DNA of 64,000 bases from Ruminococcus flavefaciens (GTDB lineage Bacteria; Bacillota; Clostridia; Oscillospirales; Ruminococcaceae). The notes below the pieces were generated by a model that saw nothing but the letters and a program-made list of their open reading frames with translations, was not told where the DNA came from and did not search any database. Below, piece after piece: positions 54,359-63,271 of the stretch. How positions within the stretch are numbered: position 1 is the first letter of the stretch; every line of letters starts with the position of its first letter. The stretch covers positions 1-64,000 of the forward strand of contig JAMPGO010000003.1 of the NCBI GenBank assembly GCA_023663905.1, given 5' to 3'. The position numbers were made by a program, and so were the translations under genes.

Positions 54359-54712
54359 ATGAAAAAAATAATCATTGCGGTTATGGTGATTCTTGTCGCA
54401 GGCTGTGCGGGAATATACGCATTTATAGCTACAGACAGCTCGGATTACTACTACACGCAGATTGACAACAGCAAAATGGAAAAAACCGATTTCAACGGCG
54501 GAGTCATCAATTTTGAAGGCTCTCTGCCGTACTCATACAAGCTTACCTGCTACGACAAGAACGGCAGGAAAAAGAATCTGCAATTCACTGCCGAAAAGAA
54601 GCTCAGGGATAACGCATTCATCCGCCTCGAAGTCAAATCCGTGCGTGGTGTTATCAGCTGGAATGAAGTTTGGTATGATGAGCTTCCCGAAGCCGTGCAG
54701 AAGAAATATTAA
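54359..54712 (+). CDS. YxeA-like exported protein
   Basis: 117 residues. N-terminal membrane anchor or signal (IIIAVMVILVAGCAGIYAF), then DSSDYYYTQIDNSKM and a small beta domain SYKLTCYDKNGRKKNLQFTAEKKLRDNAFIRLEVK, which match the YxeA/DUF1093 family. In Bacillus yxeA is linked to a BceAB-type transporter (yxdLM-yxeA) responding to peptides such as LL-37, the same arrangement as here. The exact role is unknown. It starts 15 bp after the permease. Confidence 0.82.
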   Translation: MKKIIIAVMVILVAGCAGIYAFIATDSSDYYYTQIDNSKMEKTDFNGGVINFEGSLPYSYKLTCYDKNGRKKNLQFTAEKKLRDNAFIRLEVKSVRGVISWNEVWYDELPEAVQKKY

Positions 54713-54753
54713 TCAAGCCGTCATCCAATATATAATATACTCCACCAAAGCAG

Positions 54754-54784
54754 AATCCCTGACTGTAAAAAGTCAGGGATTTTG
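54754..54784. terminator. Terminator between bce locus and the second binding-protein locus
   Basis: AATCCCTGAC and GTCAGGGATT form a perfect 10-bp stem with an 8-base loop, flanked by T- and A-rich ends; serves both convergent units. Confidence 0.8.
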
Positions 54785-56029
54785 CTATACCAGTGAATTA
54801 AGCGTATCATAAAGCACGGCTGACAGCTCCTCAATGTCAGCATTATTATAGAGAACCTCGTTGCAGACCTCCATATAAGCGTCCATTAAATCCTCGTTTT
54901 CAAAATACGGGCTGATTATTTCAAGCTCGTCCTGTGAATCGCTCATTTTTGTGAATGCGTCGTACTGAATACCGTCGAGAAGCTCGTTTTCCTCAAGATA
55001 CTCACGCTGTGTACTGCTTATGGGAATACCCTTTTCAATCTGCTGATAGCTTGCCATTTCGGTACTGTTGAGCAGATAATCAAGAAGCATTCCTGCTTCC
55101 TCGGGATGTTCAATATCCTTGCGTATAGCGTACATCGTGGCAGGCTTGGCATACCAGCTCCGCAGACTGCCGTCAACCGTCGTATAATCGGCGACAGTAA
55201 TTTTATATCCGTTCTCAACAGCTCCTCCGCAGTAGCTTTCGGCATCGCTTAGCCACGCAAGAACTCCCGCATACTTTCCCGATGTGATTTCCGACTTCTC
55301 AAAATACTCAACCTGCGGAATGACTTTTTTGCTGACGAGATTGCAGTAAGTCTCAATCATAAGCTGAATATCCGATTCGTCAAACAGAATATTGCCGTCG
55401 TTGTCCATAAAATCCTTGTTGCGGAGCTGTCCGACGTAGGAAGCAATAAAAAACCAAGCCGATTTCTTGGACATCGACAGCGGATAGCATTCGCCGTTCA
55501 TAACTTCCGCCGATTTATACAGGTCATCGAACGTTTTCGGGACTTCAAGCCCGTAATCCGCATAGACCGTCTCGTTTATATACACCGTCATCGTGTTCAG
55601 GGCAATAGGAATTGCATTGAGCCTGCCGTTCTGCATTCCATACTCAATATCCTCTTCCGTGAAGCTGTCGAAGTCAATATAGTCGCTGAGCTGACTTATA
55701 TCGTAATAGCCTGCTCCGTCGTGGGAATACTGATTAATCCACGCATAATTTATCTGCATAACGTCCGATTCTGTGTGCGAAACCATCTGGACGTTATTTC
55801 TTGCCTGATAGCCCGACCACTCGGAATAATGGCACTTCACTTTAATATCAGGGTGAAGCCGTTCAAATTCGGCAATAGCCTCCAGCGTATAGTCGTGCCT
55901 TGCGTCATTTCCCCACCAAGAGAACGAAATTTCGGTCTGCTGTGTCTGATTTGTCATCACAATATCATTTCCACAGCCCGAAAGAATCAGCGGAATAACA
56001 GCAAGCGAAATCAGCCTTGAAGCTCTCAT
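54785..56029 (-). CDS. Second orphan ABC-type solute-binding lipoprotein
   Basis: 414 residues. Lipoprotein signal ends PLILSGCG. The N-terminal EISFSWWGNDARHDYTLEAI and FERLHPDIKVKCHYSEWSGY are typical for family 1 sugar-binding proteins, followed by DVMQINYAWI and TMTVYINETVYADYGLEVP. No permease or ATPase gene accompanies it. It is the last gene after two c-di-GMP enzymes and overlaps the GGDEF gene by 4 bp, so translation is coupled. A signal-partner role, as for NspS with MbaA, is more likely than transport. Confidence 0.88.
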   Translation of the reverse strand: MRASRLISLAVIPLILSGCGNDIVMTNQTQQTEISFSWWGNDARHDYTLEAIAEFERLHPDIKVKCHYSEWSGYQARNNVQMVSHTESDVMQINYAWINQYSHDGAGYYDISQLSDYIDFDSFTEEDIEYGMQNGRLNAIPIALNTMTVYINETVYADYGLEVPKTFDDLYKSAEVMNGECYPLSMSKKSAWFFIASYVGQLRNKDFMDNDGNILFDESDIQLMIETYCNLVSKKVIPQVEYFEKSEITSGKYAGVLAWLSDAESYCGGAVENGYKITVADYTTVDGSLRSWYAKPATMYAIRKDIEHPEEAGMLLDYLLNSTEMASYQQIEKGIPISSTQREYLEENELLDGIQYDAFTKMSDSQDELEIISPYFENEDLMDAYMEVCNEVLYNNADIEELSAVLYDTLNSLV

Positions 56030-57516
56030 TCCTGCACCTCCTCATAAATCGTGAATGTATCCTTGCCCTTGTGCTTGGAATTATACAATGCCTTGTCCGC
56101 ACATTTATAGAGGTCTGAAAAATTCCTGCCGTGAATCGGGAAAACAGCAGCGCCGATACTAGCCGAAATCTTGTAGTTATTATTCTCGCCCGTGTAGTTG
56201 TGCCTGAACTCCTGGCTAAGCTCACTGCACTTTTCCTCGATATGCGCAAGATAATTGCCCTGCTGTATATCAGAGATATTGAGATACACGCAGAACTCAT
56301 CACCGCCGAGCCTGCCGAGATAGTCGTCAACGTGGAATACACGCTTCATAATATCGCCGACGTTTGCAAGCACTTTATCGCCGTAAGCGTGACCGAGCGT
56401 ATCGTTTACGCCCTTGAAATTATCAAGGTCAATAAGAATAATAGCCTTTTTGCGGTTGTCAAGGTCTTTGCTGAGGGCTTCCTCAACACGCTTCTCAAAA
56501 GTACGCTTATTGAGAATACCCGTAAGCAAATCAGTATGGGCTTCATCGGCGAGAGTATCAACAATTTCGTTGACAGGAGAGAGTATCTTCGACATAATCA
56601 CTATGCTTATGATAGTAGCGAGAATTGAGGCGACAACGGCTGTAAGAACGACATAGTACGTGACATCGTTTTTTTCTTTGAGGATAACTTTAGTCGGCGC
56701 ACTGCAAACGACGTGCCATTTGTCTCCGCATTCCTGAACGGTTACAAGAAAATTATCATCCATAATCGTCACGGCTGAGCGGTTATTTATTGTTTCCGCA
56801 ATATCGTCGGACAGTGCCTCGCCCTCGTTGGAATCATCGGAAGAATAGATAACAACATTGCTTTCCTCAACAAGGCTTACCGTTATATCTTCAATTCCGC
56901 CCGGGTGTTCAAAAACATCCTCAAGCTCATCTGTGTAAAAAGAAATAACAAGCACGGCATTTTCATTAACTCTCTTGACATAATAGATACGCTTATAGTT
57001 TCCGCCGTAGCCCGTAGACCAGCCGTCCGCAGTTTTCTGGCGGTTTATCATAGCCGTAAGGTCGGTGTAGAGATTACCGCCGAAAAGCTTGACAGTACCG
57101 TTGGACATCTTGCCGACGTGGTGATTATCGCTGTAGACGATACTGAAATCCACGAAATTTTCCATAATGCAGATATTATAGAGCTGGTCCTCGATGAGAG
57201 TCTCGGTCTTTATGGCTTCGTATTCGCCGACAGGACTGCCTACAGGGTCGTACTCATAGACCTCTTCGGTAGCGAAAATGAGCGTGCCTATGGTTTCCAT
57301 ACGCTGAAGATAGCTGTCAAGATTCTTCTGCATTTGGACATTAAGAGCCGAGACCATCGTCGTTACCTTGGATTTAAGCGCCTCGTCGGTTTTCTGTATG
57401 GTAAGCACGGAAATCACTGTGGTAAGGGCGACGATGATAAAAACATTTATAAACAGCATCAGATTTTTCAGCTTTCTGACCCGGACTGTGGAATTATTCT
57501 GAGTTTTTGCAGTCAT
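56026..57516 (-). CDS. Membrane diguanylate cyclase with Cache-type sensor
   Basis: 496 residues. Membrane helix 1 (about 17-42), outside dCache-like sensor (43-284; DGWSTGYGGNYKRIYYVKRVN is a typical Cache stretch), helix 2 (about 285-312), then a short linker and a GGDEF domain (330-490) with DLDNFKGVNDTLGHAYGD and RLGGDEFCVYL. The active site is intact, so it should make c-di-GMP. It is 12 bp after an EAL protein gene and overlaps the binding-protein gene downstream; the three form one unit. Confidence 0.92.
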   Translation of the reverse strand: MTAKTQNNSTVRVRKLKNLMLFINVFIIVALTTVISVLTIQKTDEALKSKVTTMVSALNVQMQKNLDSYLQRMETIGTLIFATEEVYEYDPVGSPVGEYEAIKTETLIEDQLYNICIMENFVDFSIVYSDNHHVGKMSNGTVKLFGGNLYTDLTAMINRQKTADGWSTGYGGNYKRIYYVKRVNENAVLVISFYTDELEDVFEHPGGIEDITVSLVEESNVVIYSSDDSNEGEALSDDIAETINNRSAVTIMDDNFLVTVQECGDKWHVVCSAPTKVILKEKNDVTYYVVLTAVVASILATIISIVIMSKILSPVNEIVDTLADEAHTDLLTGILNKRTFEKRVEEALSKDLDNRKKAIILIDLDNFKGVNDTLGHAYGDKVLANVGDIMKRVFHVDDYLGRLGGDEFCVYLNISDIQQGNYLAHIEEKCSELSQEFRHNYTGENNNYKISASIGAAVFPIHGRNFSDLYKCADKALYNSKHKGKDTFTIYEEVQE

Positions 57517-57528
57517 TTTATCTCCTTT

Positions 57529-59202
57529 TTAAATCTTATTCTGCTCCTTTTTAAGTCGCCTGTCAAACTCTTCTGTACTGACAGGACGTGAATAATAGAA
57601 TCCCTGTGCAATATCACATCCGCACCTGCTCAGGAACTGTGCCTGCTCATTTGTCTCAACGCCCTCTGCAATAATATCAAGACCTATATCCTGCGACATA
57701 GAAATTGTGTGGGCAATAATCTTCCTGCCCTTATCGCTCTCCATAAATTCCGAGAGAAAATTCCTGTCGATTTTCAGAACGTCAAAGGGTGTTGTTTTCA
57801 GCATATTCAGCGATGAATAGCCCGAGCCGAAGTCGTCCATAAGCATTGTGAATCCGACCTGCTTCATCTTGTTGACGACTTCCGAAGTATCCTCCGAGTC
57901 AACCGACTCCGTTATTTCGGCTTCAAGCAGATGTATCGGTATATCGTACTTTTCGATGAGCATTCTGAAATAGCCGACGACATCGAAGCTGTTGAGATAC
58001 TCTCTTGAAATATTCACGGAAATCGGCACAGGTTCAATACCCGTATCAATCCACTCACGGATTTTTTTGCAAGCCGATTCCCAGATAATCTGGTCAAGCT
58101 TAAGGATAAAGCCGTTCTTCTCGAAAATCGGGATAAACTCAACGGGCGAAATCATACCCTTTTCGGGATGAATCCACCTCGTCAGAGCCTCTGCGCCTAT
58201 GATTTTACTTGTGGATATGCTGTATTTCGGCTGTAGGAACATAACAAACTCGTTATTCTCAACAGCTCTGAGCATATCTTCCTCAATCGTCTGCTGGTGA
58301 TAGAGTTCGGTTTTGAGATTTCCGTTGTAGAAGCCGATGTTATTAAGTGCGCTTCCCTTTACGGACTGCCTTGCAAGGGTAGCGTTATCGCCGTGACGAC
58401 GTGTGTGAATCGTCCTGTCCTCGGCTATTGCAACCCCGAAAATAAGGCGGTAATCGATATTTTTATAACCGCTCAGCGATGTTTCAAGCTTATGTATAAA
58501 CTCAAGTATCTCGTCCTCCTGACTGAACGAAATGACAATCATAAACACGTCGGCTGTGAGACGTGCAAAAGGCTGGTCGTCACTGCATATGACAGCGAGC
58601 GAATCGTTCATAAACTTAATAATCTCGTCGCCGATTTCAACTCCGTACATATCGTTTATAAGCTTGAAGCGTTCTATATCAAACTGCACAAAGGCAATGC
58701 CCTTGTCGGTGTATTTATTCATCATCCTCGTAATTCTCTGACCGAAAATCTGCGGAGCTTTTTCGGAAGTAAAGGTATTGAGAATTTTTCTGTCGGAAAT
58801 CTCCTTTTCAGTATACTGACGGATATTGATATGAGTGCATACTATTCTGCTGTTGTCGTCACGCAGAAAAAGCACGTGGATATGATAAAGGCTGTAGTCT
58901 TTATTTTCAGGCAGTTTCATAGGAATATCAATGCTCACGCTGTTTGTATCAATTCCGCTGTCAATACCGTCCCTGATTTTATCGGCAAAGACATCGAAAG
59001 CGCATTCCGCAGAAGATTCAATCCAGCCCGATTTTCTGATATACTCCAGAGGATTTGCCGTTCCGTCAGGAAAAATATTTCCGCAGAGCTGAACCATTGT
59101 ATTCCTGACGCAGTTCCAGAAAATATGAATGCTTCCCGAATCGTCAGTAAGCATTTCAAGCATAAGACTGCGAATATCATCCGTTATAAAATTTTTGTCC
59201 AT
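57529..59202 (-). CDS. Cytosolic GGDEF-EAL protein with degenerate GGDEF
   Basis: 557 residues from the ATG at 59202 (GGGTGG before it). No membrane helix. A PAS-like N-terminal part (1-145) precedes a GGDEF domain whose signature is changed to LTADVF, so it should not cyclise GTP. The EAL domain (about 300-550) looks active: GAEALTRWIHPEKG, EITESVD, LMDDFGSGYSSLN, LKIDRNFL. Predicted c-di-GMP phosphodiesterase. First gene of the three-gene unit, opposite in activity to the cyclase that follows. Confidence 0.9.
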   Translation of the reverse strand: MDKNFITDDIRSLMLEMLTDDSGSIHIFWNCVRNTMVQLCGNIFPDGTANPLEYIRKSGWIESSAECAFDVFADKIRDGIDSGIDTNSVSIDIPMKLPENKDYSLYHIHVLFLRDDNSRIVCTHINIRQYTEKEISDRKILNTFTSEKAPQIFGQRITRMMNKYTDKGIAFVQFDIERFKLINDMYGVEIGDEIIKFMNDSLAVICSDDQPFARLTADVFMIVISFSQEDEILEFIHKLETSLSGYKNIDYRLIFGVAIAEDRTIHTRRHGDNATLARQSVKGSALNNIGFYNGNLKTELYHQQTIEEDMLRAVENNEFVMFLQPKYSISTSKIIGAEALTRWIHPEKGMISPVEFIPIFEKNGFILKLDQIIWESACKKIREWIDTGIEPVPISVNISREYLNSFDVVGYFRMLIEKYDIPIHLLEAEITESVDSEDTSEVVNKMKQVGFTMLMDDFGSGYSSLNMLKTTPFDVLKIDRNFLSEFMESDKGRKIIAHTISMSQDIGLDIIAEGVETNEQAQFLSRCGCDIAQGFYYSRPVSTEEFDRRLKKEQNKI

Positions 59203-59236
59203 ATGCAACCACCCGCTTTTTTTCACTATTTATAGT

Positions 59237-59265
59237 ATTATAACACGTTTTGTCCGTAATTTCAA
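59237..59265 (-). promoter_or_regulatory. Promoter of the EAL/GGDEF/binding-protein operon
   Basis: Minus strand TTGAAA (59265-59260), 17 bp, TATAAT (59242-59237). Confidence 0.7.
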
Positions 59266-59315
59266 GCCGTTTTATACAAAATACACAAAATTTACAAACA
59301 GTTAACATATTTTTA

Positions 59316-59344
59316 TTGATTCTTACAAAAAAATGTGTTATAAT
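59316..59344 (+). promoter_or_regulatory. dCMP deaminase promoter
   Basis: TTGATT (59316-59321), 17 bp, TATAAT (59339-59344), 18 bp before the start codon. Confidence 0.65.
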
Positions 59345-59362
59345 TTATAGGAGGTGATAAAT

Positions 59363-59845
59363 TTGAAACGTGATAACTACATAAGCTGGGACGAATATTT
59401 TATGGGAATCGCTATGCTCTCCGCAGAGAGAAGCAAGGACAACAACACTCAGGTCGGTGCGTGCATTGTCAACAGCGAGCATAAAATAGTGGCTGTCGGC
59501 TATAACGGTATGCCTGTCGGCTGTGACGACGACGATATGCCGTGGGAACGTGAGGGCGAAACGTCGCTTGATACCAAGTATCCGTTTGTGTGCCACGCTG
59601 AACTCAATGCCATACTCAACAGAAATTCCGCCAACCTCAACGGCTGTACCCTCTATGTTACGCTTTTTCCCTGCAATGAGTGCGCAAAGGCTATAATCCA
59701 GTCGGGAATCAGAAAAGTCGTTTACTACAGCAACAAATATGCCGATTCCGCAAGCACCACGGCTTCCGCAATGCTTTTCAGAAAATGCGGTATCGACTGC
59801 GAGCAGTATCAGTCAAGCGGTAAAATTATCTCACTGAATATGTAA
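59363..59845 (+). CDS. dCMP deaminase-family zinc enzyme
   Basis: 160 residues from a TTG at 59363: AGGAGG stands 8 bases before it, while the in-frame GTG at 59354 overlaps that site. [20 protein letters not shown] and [10 protein letters not shown] open the fold; zinc ligands are in CHAELNAIL (HAE) and PCNECAK (PCxxC). It deaminates dCMP to dUMP for thymidylate synthesis; ComEB-type competence proteins share this domain. Single-gene unit with a terminator. Confidence 0.9.
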   Translation: MKRDNYISWDEYFMGIAMLSAERSKDNNTQVGACIVNSEHKIVAVGYNGMPVGCDDDDMPWEREGETSLDTKYPFVCHAELNAILNRNSANLNGCTLYVTLFPCNECAKAIIQSGIRKVVYYSNKYADSASTTASAMLFRKCGIDCEQYQSSGKIISLNM

Positions 59846-59851
59846 CAAAAA

Positions 59852-59888
59852 TAACCATTGGACAGCACGTCCAATGGTTATATTTTTT
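59852..59888 (+). terminator. Terminator of dCMP deaminase gene
   Basis: TAACCATTGGAC and GTCCAATGGTTA form a perfect 12-bp stem around AGCAC, then T6. Confidence 0.9.
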
Positions 59889-60804
59889 ACGAGATTCTTT
59901 TTCCCTTGCCCTTTTTGCGCTTGGCAATAGGCTGTTCCTTCCCGCCCATATCCTCGAAGAGCGTTTCCTCATCAACAGCTTCAACCTCGCTCGAAAGCTC
60001 GGGATTATCCTGTCCCATACTCTCATAGTACGGATTGATAACGTACTTCTGAATAACAGGGTAGCTGATAAAGCAGACGATAAACCACACGAGAGCCATC
60101 GGAAATACTATTACCAGCATAAGGCACAACGGCATTGCGTTTATGAAAATCATAAACATTATAAAGGCGAACGCAAATACAAATATGGTCGTCAGGATAT
60201 TTTCCTTCATCGAGACGAACGCAAGGGCGAACGAGTTTTTCAGGATATTCTTGAGCGACAAATCCGTTGCCGTCATCATCAGGAAGATATAGTAGTTCAT
60301 CACAAACGCCACAATCGCAACGCTCAGCGCCAGTATCATCGGAATATAGAAGAGCTTGCTTTCGTATTTTATAGCGCAGTACGGGTAGACGTTGTAGCTT
60401 GCGTAGGCTGACAGAGCGACGAGAATATCAAGCACCCCGACTATTGACGCTTTTTTGAAATTCTCTCTGAATCCTCTGAAAAAGTCCCTTACTATATAGG
60501 TATGCTTCTCGATGAGGAACATACGCATAACTTTGGTCATTCCTGCGATTGCAGGACCTATAGTCACCGCAAAAATCAGTCCAAGAATTATCAGCAGAGC
60601 CAGCAGAAGCTCATAGTTCGTCATAAAGCTTATCAGGAAGAATCCTATATAAAGCGGAAGGCAGAATATAAAAAACAGCACGTTCAGCCCTGTTATATTC
60701 CATATCTTGCGGAAAAACAGGTCAAAGAACAGTGCAAGTCCCTTTTTTTTCGGAGCGTATTTCGGTATGCCCGGACCATTCTGATAGATATTGAAAAATC
60801 CCAA
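59887..60804 (-). CDS. DUF624/YesL-like membrane protein
   Basis: 305 residues from a TTG at 60804, since AAGGAGG lies 6 bases before it; an earlier start has no site. The N-terminus GFFNIYQNGPGIPKYAPKKKGLALFFDLFFRKIW and FIFCLPLYIGFFLISF match DUF624 (YesL). Five to six membrane helices follow, then a charged tail ending KRKKGKGKR. YesL proteins are often beside carbohydrate transport genes, here beside a SpoIIM-like gene 19 bp upstream. Function unknown. Confidence 0.82.
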   Translation of the reverse strand: MGFFNIYQNGPGIPKYAPKKKGLALFFDLFFRKIWNITGLNVLFFIFCLPLYIGFFLISFMTNYELLLALLIILGLIFAVTIGPAIAGMTKVMRMFLIEKHTYIVRDFFRGFRENFKKASIVGVLDILVALSAYASYNVYPYCAIKYESKLFYIPMILALSVAIVAFVMNYYIFLMMTATDLSLKNILKNSFALAFVSMKENILTTIFVFAFAFIMFMIFINAMPLCLMLVIVFPMALVWFIVCFISYPVIQKYVINPYYESMGQDNPELSSEVEAVDEETLFEDMGGKEQPIAKRKKGKGKRIS

Positions 60805-60823
60805 TTTTAACCTCCTTTTCAGT

Positions 60824-61408
60824 TCAGAGCAGACCCGCAAATATATAGTTCATAAGCGAGTCGGCAGATGAAATGATAAAAATAATAACAATAAGCACGA
60901 TATATTTCACGCAGTAAAGCCTTAAACTGACTTCAACGGCATTCTGTCCGCCTGTAAGGAAATTCAGCACCGCCGATGAGTTCCGCCACACCTCACGCAC
61001 GGCAAGTACGGCGACCACCGAGAGCGCCACTTCTTCAGGCACGTTCAGTACTAGCACAGCAGGCAGGGCAGACAATCCCTTTTCGGCATATACAAACCCG
61101 ACCGACAGTCCTATTTCCGCACCTTTAAGTACAATAAGGGCGATTCCGAGAGGCTGTCCGAACGCAGAAAGTCCGCAGAAAAAAGCAGTTACAACAAATA
61201 TCAGGGACGAAACGAGCGTGTTTCTGAATATCTCCGTCAGCGTTGCGCCGTTCAGCTCGGGGCATAGATTCTGCCTTAAAAAGCTCATATCCATATCCGA
61301 AAACACTGCGCACGAGCCGATTATAATCCCGATAACTTCGGCGATACACAGCAGAAAAAACCCGTTGTTGCGATTCTCCGTCCCTGATAAATATTTTGTA
61401 TGCTTCAT
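60824..61408 (-). CDS. SpoIIM-family membrane protein
   Basis: 194 residues from the ATG at 61408 (AAAGGAAG site). Five membrane helices; FFLLCIAEVIGIIIGSCAVF at the start, SLIFVVTAFFCGLSAFG and LVLNVPEEVALS fit SpoIIM, a part of the DMP peptidoglycan-hydrolase complex in engulfment. SpoIID and SpoIIP are not nearby, so this may be a relative used in another process. It sits before the YesL-like gene in one unit. Confidence 0.72.
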   Translation of the reverse strand: MKHTKYLSGTENRNNGFFLLCIAEVIGIIIGSCAVFSDMDMSFLRQNLCPELNGATLTEIFRNTLVSSLIFVVTAFFCGLSAFGQPLGIALIVLKGAEIGLSVGFVYAEKGLSALPAVLVLNVPEEVALSVVAVLAVREVWRNSSAVLNFLTGGQNAVEVSLRLYCVKYIVLIVIIFIISSADSLMNYIFAGLL

Positions 61409-61473
61409 CCCGCATCTTCCTTTCAGTTTTGCTTTCAACTGAATTATATGCGGGACGGACAGGCATTAGAACC

Positions 61474-62280
61474 TTATTCCGAAAGCTCGTAAGCCCTCTT
61501 TGTACAGCTCTCACAGCAGTTCTTTACAGTGCCTGCGAGGTCGCCCTCATAAAGTCTGTCGAGACCTGCAAGAGTAGTACCGCCCGGCGACGATACCATT
61601 TTTATAAGCTCATCCATAGTATAGCCCGAGTCGGTAATCATTTTTGCCGAACCGATAAGGCTCTGGCTGAAAAGTTCCTTTGCGGCTTCAGGGTCAATGC
61701 CGACGGATGAAGCGTAATCGATAAAATACTTGGCATACAGGTAGATAAATGCAGGACTGCTTCCGTTTATGGCGATGATTTCCTTCATCTTGTCCTTGGA
61801 AATAACAGAAGCCTTTCCGCACGACCTGAAAACGTTCAGAATCACTTCAAATTCCTCGTCCGTAACCTTCTCGTTGTGCGACAGTGCGGAAGCGCCCTCG
61901 CCCAGAAGAAGCGGAGTGTTCGGCATTACAAGTATAACCTTAGCTTCGGGAATCGTCTTTGATACAACAAATTCGTCCGTGATTCCTGCGGCGATTGAAA
62001 TCAGCACCTTTTCAGGAGTTACAGCAGGTGCGGAAGCTTCAATAACCTTGGCGATAATCTGCGGTTTTACGGCATAGAAGATATACTTGCACTTCTCCGT
62101 GAGTTCAGCCTCGTTACTGCACTTCTGCACACCGTATTCGCCGAGCGACTCAACCTTTGCGGTATCGGGGTCATAGGCGAAAAGCTCGATATTCTCTCCT
62201 GCCGTGCTTTTGGAAATACCCTTCATAATAGCAGTTCCCATATTTCCTGCGCCGATAAATCCGATATTTATTTTACTCAT
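61474..62280 (-). CDS. proC: Pyrroline-5-carboxylate reductase
   Basis: 268 residues from the ATG at 62280 (AGGAGA site). INIGFIGAGNMGTAIMKGI is the NADP-binding start; AVKPQIIAKVI, VLVMPNTPLLLGEGASAL, AINGSSPAFIYLYA and the signature MVSSPGGTTLAGLDRLYEG follow. It makes proline from pyrroline-5-carboxylate. It is 13 bp after the first COG0523-type gene; no other proline genes are seen. Confidence 0.95.
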   Translation of the reverse strand: MSKINIGFIGAGNMGTAIMKGISKSTAGENIELFAYDPDTAKVESLGEYGVQKCSNEAELTEKCKYIFYAVKPQIIAKVIEASAPAVTPEKVLISIAAGITDEFVVSKTIPEAKVILVMPNTPLLLGEGASALSHNEKVTDEEFEVILNVFRSCGKASVISKDKMKEIIAINGSSPAFIYLYAKYFIDYASSVGIDPEAAKELFSQSLIGSAKMITDSGYTMDELIKMVSSPGGTTLAGLDRLYEGDLAGTVKNCCESCTKRAYELSE

Positions 62281-62293
62281 ATCAATTCTCCTA

Positions 62294-63259
62294 TCAATAA
62301 AAAGTAGCAACTTCCTTTTCGGGCGCTTCTGTCTCTTCAAGCGATATAACATTGAGGACAGGTCCTGCGCCCTTGTAAAGCTTATGCTTCTGAACCTTGA
62401 TTTCAGCCGTGATTTTCAGCCACTTCTTCGGCTCAGGCTCAACAGGCTTGTCCCATACCGCAACAGCCCAGCAATACTGTATATCATCAACACAGCAGGT
62501 CATAATGTGGCGACCGAATGCAAAGGTGTTCTGCGGAAATTTCCTGTTCTTCGCAACAAGTCCCTTGAAAGTAATGGTCTTGCCGTCGTATTTCTCAGGC
62601 TCGTCCATAATATCCCTGTACCAGAGCGCATAGTCGCAGTCCTCTATGACAATATGGTCTGCTTCAACATCGAACGGCAGAGGGTCTTCAATATCATCAT
62701 AGGCAACTTCGCCGTCCGTGTACTCATAGCATATCTCCGTACGTCTGCTCACGCCACGCACTATCTGGTGATAAGCCTGAATGTCGTAATCCTTTTCAAA
62801 GCGGTTGAATACAGTAAGCTCGCAGATATTCAGCTTGTCAACAACAAGGCTTCTCATATTTGCGTTGTAATTCATAAACGTTGAACCGTCGGCAAAAAAC
62901 ATAACCTGATACACACCCCAGTTGTCGGGCATATTCTGGAAAAGCTCGTTCACAAGCCACATTCCGTTGTATTCGATAACAATGCGCTCCGCCTTGGTCT
63001 CATAGGCGATTCTTGCAAGGTTCGGGACGTTCATCTCTTCCTTGTCCTCAATCAGGCGGTACTCGATATTTCTGCCCTTGTTAGGGAAGCGTGAGAAATC
63101 AAGTTCCTCAACACCTTCCTCAAAAGCAAGTACCAGCGTTTTTTCGCCTGAATTGAAGCGCTTATCCTCTAAAGTCTCCTGTATGAATCTTGTCTTGCCT
63201 GATTCAAGAAAACCGAGGAATAAGAATACGGGAATAGGCTCTTGGTTAAAATTAGGCAT
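62294..63259 (-). CDS. G3E/COG0523-type GTPase fused to a TIGR03943-like C-terminal domain
   Basis: 321 residues from the ATG at 63259 (AGAGG 8 bases before; a GTG at 63268 overlaps that site). The N-terminal half is a P-loop GTPase of the CobW group: FLFLGFLESGKTRFIQETL (variant GFLESGKT), VLAFEEGVEELDF, IVIEYNGMWL. The last 110 residues (YDGKTITFKGLVAKN, FAFGRHIMTCCVDDIQ, WLKITAEI) resemble the soluble end of the YcgQ/TIGR03943 family. The fusion suggests a link between metal handling and the YcgQR permease type. The CxxC of classic COG0523 is absent. Confidence 0.72.
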   Translation of the reverse strand: MPNFNQEPIPVFLFLGFLESGKTRFIQETLEDKRFNSGEKTLVLAFEEGVEELDFSRFPNKGRNIEYRLIEDKEEMNVPNLARIAYETKAERIVIEYNGMWLVNELFQNMPDNWGVYQVMFFADGSTFMNYNANMRSLVVDKLNICELTVFNRFEKDYDIQAYHQIVRGVSRRTEICYEYTDGEVAYDDIEDPLPFDVEADHIVIEDCDYALWYRDIMDEPEKYDGKTITFKGLVAKNRKFPQNTFAFGRHIMTCCVDDIQYCWAVAVWDKPVEPEPKKWLKITAEIKVQKHKLYKGAGPVLNVISLEETEAPEKEVATFY

Positions 63260-63271
63260 TGTACTCACCTC

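Noticed and set aside
58297..59235. Plus-strand frame of 312 codons opposite the GGDEF-EAL gene
   Set aside because: Complement of a certain EAL/GGDEF gene; composition is that of an antisense frame.
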